NCBI GenBank assembly: GCA_019914995.1 | Contig: CM034138.1 | Location: 5,095,903-5,159,902 of the forward strand | Reading direction: 5' to 3' | Origin: Acanthochlamys bracteata | Taxonomy: Eukaryota > Streptophyta > Magnoliopsida > Pandanales > Velloziaceae | DNA: 64,000 nucleotides | Part shown: in pieces, positions 59,246-64,000 of the stretch | Layout of the letters: each line of letters starts with the position of its first letter | How positions within the stretch are numbered: position 1 is the first letter of the stretch | Program-made: the position numbers and the translations under genes | Notes under the pieces: generated by a model | Told to the model about the DNA's origin: nothing | Database searches by the model: none | Seen by the model: the letters and a program-made list of their open reading frames with translations, nothing else

Positions 59246-61346
59246 TTTTTGTGGTTCTGGATTATTCCATGCCTTGATGCATTTTTGTTTAGGATCGTTC
59301 TGTCTAATGCTTTCTGCTATATTTTTTGCTTTCTTTTGCAGAATAGACGGCCAACATTGTGGATAGATTTTTTTGTTTTTTTGCAGACTGGGTAGCCAAC
59401 ATTGTTTTGTGTTATTTTTTGCTGATCGGGCAGTTATGATGTTAGAGTACAGTTATGATGTACTCTATTTATGTATTTAACATTATGAGAATGTAGTTGC
59501 TATATTAGTGTAATGAATATTTTGCTGATATATGTTATGTGAATAACTGCTTTGGACATGATTACAGGCAGGTGTAATATTGTTCTGGTTATGCTTCAAA
59601 TTATGTGATTGTAAGACCAAATTTACATATACAGGTATGGTTATTAGCCATCATTATTGGAAAGTTGCTTGATTTTGTTTCTTTATTGTAGCTTCTTGGA
59701 ACAGATAAGCTAAATGCTTATCTAAATAAATATAGGCTAGAGCTTGATCCTTAACTTGAAGCTCTTGTTGAAAGGTGAAATACTACAATAACCTCTTTTG
59801 TCTTTTTCTTTTCATTGTGCGATTGAATTTCGTTCAAATCTTCAAATGTATCGGTACAGTGGCTTTGCTTACTCTTATCTCAATATATCAATGTTCTTTC
59901 ATTTATTTATGGGTTTGTTTCTTATACTGTTGTTTGTATTTGCTGCAGACAGAGCAGGAAACCATGGTCAAAGTTTATCAATGCAGACAATAAACATCTT
60001 GTTTCTCCAAAGGTGGACTGTATGTTCTGCAGAGGTGGACTGTTTTTATAGCATTATTTAGGCTAGAAGATGGCATCAGATATATAGATGATGCATGTTC
60101 TTTTGGTTGTTTACTTTCTTTTCCTTGTTTGCCCTTGAACTTCAGTAATTTTAAGGACTATATATTCTGTTTTAGGAGTGGATTTTAAGAAGCGTTTGCT
60201 TTGAGAAGCTGTCATACATAGTATAAAGCATGCTGGAGGTTTTGATTTTTAATCAATAAATTTTTTCAGAATTGGATGCATATTTGTTTCTTAATATGCT
60301 CTTTTTCATTGTCTATCACCTTGCAGGCACATCCATATTTTCAGCAAGTGCTAGCTGTCAAGAATAGCAGGATGCACACTTAACAACGAAGCCTCTCATA
60401 GGTTTGAAAATATTTGTTTATGTCAGTCAGAATCAAGTGTGCTCGTTTGCACTCGTATGCTTCAGATTGTAGAAATTGTTAACATATTGTACTCAGTAAC
60501 ATGTACTTATTTGATTATTGTCTATGAGTGATTCTGTTCAACACAGTTTTTCGCTTATGGAATTGACGTGTATTCTAGTAAACACTTGAGAAAGTAGTAG
60601 TGCCTAGTTAAAAGAAACAAAGGTCATTGCCGTTTGATTTTTCATTTATGGAACTTGTATAATATCTAGACCACTTTTTGTTTAAGTAATCAACATTTTG
60701 TTTCTGTCAAAAATGCCAAAACAGTCTACAAGATTTATCTCATAAAGGCGCTCAAACACAATTTTTTCTTGTATCATTATCAATTACTTGTTCAACAACA
60801 TATCTATGAGTTCCCCAAATCCCTGCAGGCCAAAACAACACCAATTCCTAATCAAAATCGAACGTGGGTCTCTAAACCTTGTTCTCATCGTATGCAATGC
60901 TTCCCTTGCAGCAACAACAACAAAATAAAGTTCTTGCTACTCCAAAAAAAAAAAGGTCAACAACAAAATAAAGATTATAACTTTAAACAGAAAACTTGGT
61001 TTCATTAATTTGCTTTACCTTCAGAGTTAGTGGAGATTGCTGGTGAGAAGGAAAAAAAGAACAGAAAGAAGAGCAGAGAAGAAAGGGATGACTGATGTGG
61101 AAGAAATCATCATTAGAGAAACAATAGAGAGTTTTGAAAATTGGTTGTTTAACAAAAAAACACAAAAGGATATTTCAGTCTTTTTATAAAAATTATTTTT
61201 ATTTATTCTTCAGTTACCAAACAAGAATAATATATATTCTTTATTAATCTTATTAATATATCTAAACAAGACTTTCGTCTCTACTTGAATAATTTACTCT
61301 TATTTAATCTTACTCTTATTTATTACTCCTATATCCAAACACAGTG
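59246..61346 (+). other. 3' non-coding part of the Harbinger element
   Basis: No gene was recognised. Several cag acceptor-like sites with short open text occur (59,342, 59,384, 59,949), so untranslated exons are possible. The last 130 bases hold the subterminal 'ttactcttattta' repeats and the right terminal repeat. Confidence 0.5.
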
Positions 61347-61652
61347 TTATGTTATAAATAAAGAAAGCATGACCTAGATAAAGACATGCATGATTGGATT
61401 TCTTATATTATTTCTTCACTTCTTCTACTCCTTCCTTTGTTCCTATTGATCCTTTGTTCGTCTTCTCTCTTCTCTCTTTGTTCACTACGATTGTATCACG
61501 AGCTTTATTCACCGCCGAATAATAATCTTAACTTGAGCGTTTGTTAGTTCGCCGGCGTTTCTTCACTAGTGACGTGCTAAAGTCTTTTCCCTCTACATGT
61601 TTTATATTTTCTCTCACACAATTCTAATGATCATCGGCTCTGGTGTAAAATG
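61347..61652 (+). repeat. Possible LTR, right part, and PBS-like site (split by Harbinger)
   Basis: After the TTA duplication the text runs 'tgttataaataaagaaagcatgacc', then a pyrimidine-rich stretch, then 'ttgtatcacgagc' at 61,491-61,503. That resembles 'ttggtatcagagc' of copia primer-binding sites with two indels. It may continue the LTR-like sequence at 51,829-52,533. It is cut off by the 5' LTR of copia-3 at 61,653. Confidence 0.3.
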
Positions 61653-63140
61653 TGTTGGAACTCTCAAGTTAATTTTGATGATAACAATAAATTAAGAATT
61701 ATGATTTATATTGGACTAATAAGTTAAAATCAAGTTTTTCAGGATTAGACAAATCAAGCTTACTTTACTTACGGCAGACGACAATAACAGTCACTAAACA
61801 GCCAGCTGCTCTGCTACCGTTATTCAAACTGCATACAGAACAGAGGACCCTACAGTCACACTACAGCTAGCCACTTAACTGCTGAAGCATACGAAGACTT
61901 TTCTGTAACGCTCAAAACAGAGTATTGGGTTCAACAACAAAAACTCCAGCTCAAACTCTTCACTTCAACATCTTCTGGACTTACAACTCACTGAAACAAA
62001 TCAGATGATATAAAATCCATAACGAGCAAAAATTCATCCTCTTCACAAAAAAGGAAAGCTCAATGATCAAGGAAAGAAAGACAATTATACAACTAAATTA
62101 GACTAATCAAGTCAAGATTGGTAAAGTCAAACAAATCCAAAGCAGTCAACCTGGGATGCATTTAATTTGGACAAGCCAACTCAGCTCTTATATTTCAAAC
62201 AACAACTTAGCTGAATCAAGTCCAAAATCACTGGCGGGTAAATTCAAATATATCCACACTGCATTTAATGCCCATGAAGATATTGCACCAAGATAGCCGA
62301 AAGTGATCGTGGAAGTGGTTGATTAACCGCTGAATAAACTGCTCCTCTCTGTCTTGAAAGCCTACCAACGCAAAAAGGGCGCCAACGGTAATCTTCTTCA
62401 ACGGGAAAAATCGTCCTACATAGAGATAGAATTCTATAAGAAGGGAGGCAGAGCAACAGAAAAGATGGCAATCAACGAATAAAGGCATACAAAAACTAAA
62501 CAGCTCTACAACTCAAGCAATTGAAATCCTACTGCTGATCACACTGAAGATATCTCCTTCAGCAACTATCTGATCATCTCAACAAGGAAACTCCTGAGAA
62601 CATTCAGTCATCATGAGATATATCCTGTGCCTAACCTTTTTTCTTCTTTTTGTAACCTCATACTGTTTTGTGACAGGGTGGTCAAAGCACTAGGTAAAGA
62701 AGCTCGGTTGGAGCTTGGTGAAAATTCTTAAACCTTGTAATAGAGCTAGCATATCAGCCAGAGGGACAGTGGTGTCCAGTAGGTTGTGAAGGGTTTCTTG
62801 GTGAAGAAATCCTATAAGAGTAAGTGTGCTTGGTGAAATACTTTGCTCTTGATGTATATGTAGCTTATTAAAGGTTTAGTGAAGTTTTGGCTCTTGTGAT
62901 AGAGCATCCGTAAATGTAGGCAAAGAGATTTTGCCCAACCACGTTAAATATTCGGAGTACTATCTATTTTACCTAAGTCACGAAATACTCTAACACTTAC
63001 TGTCTGCATGTTACATAACTGATTCCAGCCGGCTGTAAACTTGCTGTCTGAAAGATCACTAAGCTTCTCGAAAATTTTTATTTATTGATTAATTCAATTC
63101 ACGCCTCCACTTTTGAGTTAATCTTGTAGGAGATTCAACA
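61653..63140 (+). repeat. 5' LTR of copia-3
   Basis: It begins TGTTGGAACTCTCAAGTTAA and ends ..GAGATTCAACA, with the TGTTG/CAACA inverted tips. The length is about 1,488 bases. The opening is the familiar start of a plant copia family whose LTRs read TGTTGGAA.TCTCAAGTTAATTTTGATGATAACAA. It is followed by a primer-binding site and gag. The 3' LTR lies outside the window. Confidence 0.8.
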
Positions 63141-63141
63141 A

Positions 63142-63153
63142 TTGGTATCAGAT
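63142..63153 (+). other. Primer-binding site of copia-3
   Basis: 'ttggtatcagat' lies one base after the LTR and matches the initiator tRNA-Met type site used by plant copia elements. Confidence 0.8.
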
Positions 63154-63202
63154 CAGGTCTCTAAAAATCAAAGGTCTAACAACCTTGAGGTAAAAGATCC
63201 TT

Positions 63203-64000
63203 ATGGCTAATCTTGTTCCTATAGCTTTTGAAGGAAGATCCTCCAACACACCACTACTCTTTGATGCAACCAACTATAGCTACTGGAAAACAAAGATGAC
63301 AATCTTCATTCGAGCACAAGATTTTACACTTTGGAAAATCATACGCCATAGACCAATCGTGCAAACTAAGACCGGCCCAGATGGAATACGAATTCCAAAG
63401 ACAGAATGTGAATACACCGATTAAGATAGCAAGCTTATATCAATTAATGACAGAGCCATTAATCTTCTCTACTGCGCCCTAGATTCAAATAAATTCAACA
63501 GAATCAGTGCTTGCAGCAACACTGCAAAAAAAATATGGGATCAACTAGAGGTAACACATGAAGGAACCACACAAGTCAAGAAAACAGAGTAAACCTACTC
63601 ATGCATGAGTATGAAAATTTCAAAATGAACCGAGATGAGTCCATTACTCAAATGTTTACTAGATTTACTAACATCACAAATCCTTTGAAAAATTTAGGAA
63701 AGATCTTCAAACCCGTAGAACTTAAATGGAAAATACTAAGAGCCGTGCTGCCAACCTTTGGATCAAAAGTAGATGTCATAGAGGAAAATCCAACCTTTCC
63801 TCAAATATCTCTGGATGAACTAATTGGCAAACTGATGGCCAAAGAACTATCCTTAAAGAAAACTAATGAACGTACTGAAGGAATTGCATTTAAAACAAAT
63901 GACCAGCAGGTAAGTGATTCCTCCTCTGATGAAGATATTGCACTCCTAATCCGAAAAATTAAAATCTTTCTTAGAAGAAACAAGTTCAGAAAAGAAGGGG
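63203..64000 (+). pseudogene. gag region of copia-3 (one stop, one frameshift), running off the window
   Basis: The ATG at 63,203 starts MANLVPIAFEGRSSNTPLLF and continues ATNYSYWKTKMTIFIRAQDF, the DUF4219-type N-terminus of copia Gag. After a TAA at 63,422 the frame continues (..INLLYCALDSNKFNRIS.., ..IWDQLEVTHEGTTQVK) into the UBN2 domain. A one-base shift near 63,590 then leads to NLLMHEYENFKMNRDESI.. and ..LDELIGKLMAKELS.. to the window edge. The zinc knuckle and all of pol would lie further right. With only two breaks in 800 bases it is much better kept than copia-1 or copia-2. Confidence 0.85.

Larger units (their letters stand above)
52534..61346 (+). mobile_element. PIF/Harbinger DNA transposon, 8.8 kb, with TTA target duplications
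   Basis: The left end is CGCTGTGTTTGGATTTGGAG and the right end, reverse-complemented, CACTGTGTTTGGATATAGGA. TTA flanks both sides (52,531-52,533 and 61,347-61,349), the TWA duplication expected of this superfamily. Just inside each end are several copies of GAGT(A/G)A. The element carries the two genes that define plant PIF/Harbinger elements: a DDE transposase (55,849-57,181) and a Myb/SANT-like protein (57,412-58,520), both on the + strand. The 5' part holds a G+C-rich leader ending in a gtacgt donor and a long apparent intron. Both genes are broken, so it cannot move by itself. It is larger than the usual 4-6 kb, partly through a tandem array and long non-coding parts. Confidence 0.85.

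Noticed and set aside
58774..59366. Several overlapping hydrophobic frames suggesting membrane proteins
   Set aside because: They are translations of the 137-bp tandem array and flanking T-rich DNA.
1..64000. tRNA, rRNA, CRISPR array or bacterial defence-type system
   Set aside because: None was seen. The spliced gene structure and plant transposons show this is plant nuclear DNA, and the repeats found are not CRISPR-like.

Overview
This window looks like about 64 kb of nuclear DNA from a flowering plant, most likely a eudicot. The reasons are an intron-rich gene for a chloroplast protein, a low G+C content, long AT-rich intergenic stretches, and a dense set of typical plant transposons (Ty1/copia, CACTA, hAT, PIF/Harbinger and Tourist-like MITEs). 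I cannot name the species. I see no tRNA, rRNA, CRISPR or operon structure.

Only one gene looks intact. It is the chloroplast thylakoid-lumen serine protease DEG1 at 38948-47050 (+ strand). It has eight exons with consensus splice sites and encodes 413 residues, with a bipartite targeting peptide, the His/Asp/Ser triad and a PDZ domain. Its first intron is nearly 4 kb and carries a MITE and a GA microsatellite.

Positions 1-12.8 kb hold three decayed head-to-tail copies (A, B, C) of one ancestral + strand segment. Each keeps traces of an exon that resembles plant coiled-coil proteins with a SCAB-like Ig fold. Positions 13-20 kb hold a second family of diverged repeats with short exon-like segments on the - strand, which I could not identify. 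Near 22 kb is a broken fragment of a TypA/BipA-type translational GTPase on the - strand. The rest of 20-26.8 kb is AT-rich with a few local repeats.

Positions 26.8-38 kb are nested transposons. They comprise a CACTA-like element, a Tourist-like MITE, a dead copia element (copia-1) interrupted by a TAA-flanked MITE and a TTT-flanked CACTA element, and then a second copia element (copia-2) with both LTRs that lacks reverse transcriptase and RNase H. Positions 47-51.8 kb, beyond DEG1, hold four more degenerate MITE copies and an hAT-type MITE with a perfect 8-bp target duplication.

Positions 52,534-61,346 form an apparently full-length PIF/Harbinger element of 8.8 kb with matching terminal inverted repeats and TTA target duplications. 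It contains a DDE transposase and a Myb/SANT-like partner gene. Both are broken by frameshifts and stops, and a 137-bp tandem repeat array follows the second. It may have landed inside an older LTR. The window ends in a third, relatively well-kept copia element (5' LTR at 61,653-63,140, then gag) that runs off the right edge.

The genes do not form a pathway. One housekeeping chloroplast protease gene sits among layers of transposons and decayed gene duplications. All calls were made by eye from the sequence; no database search was run.
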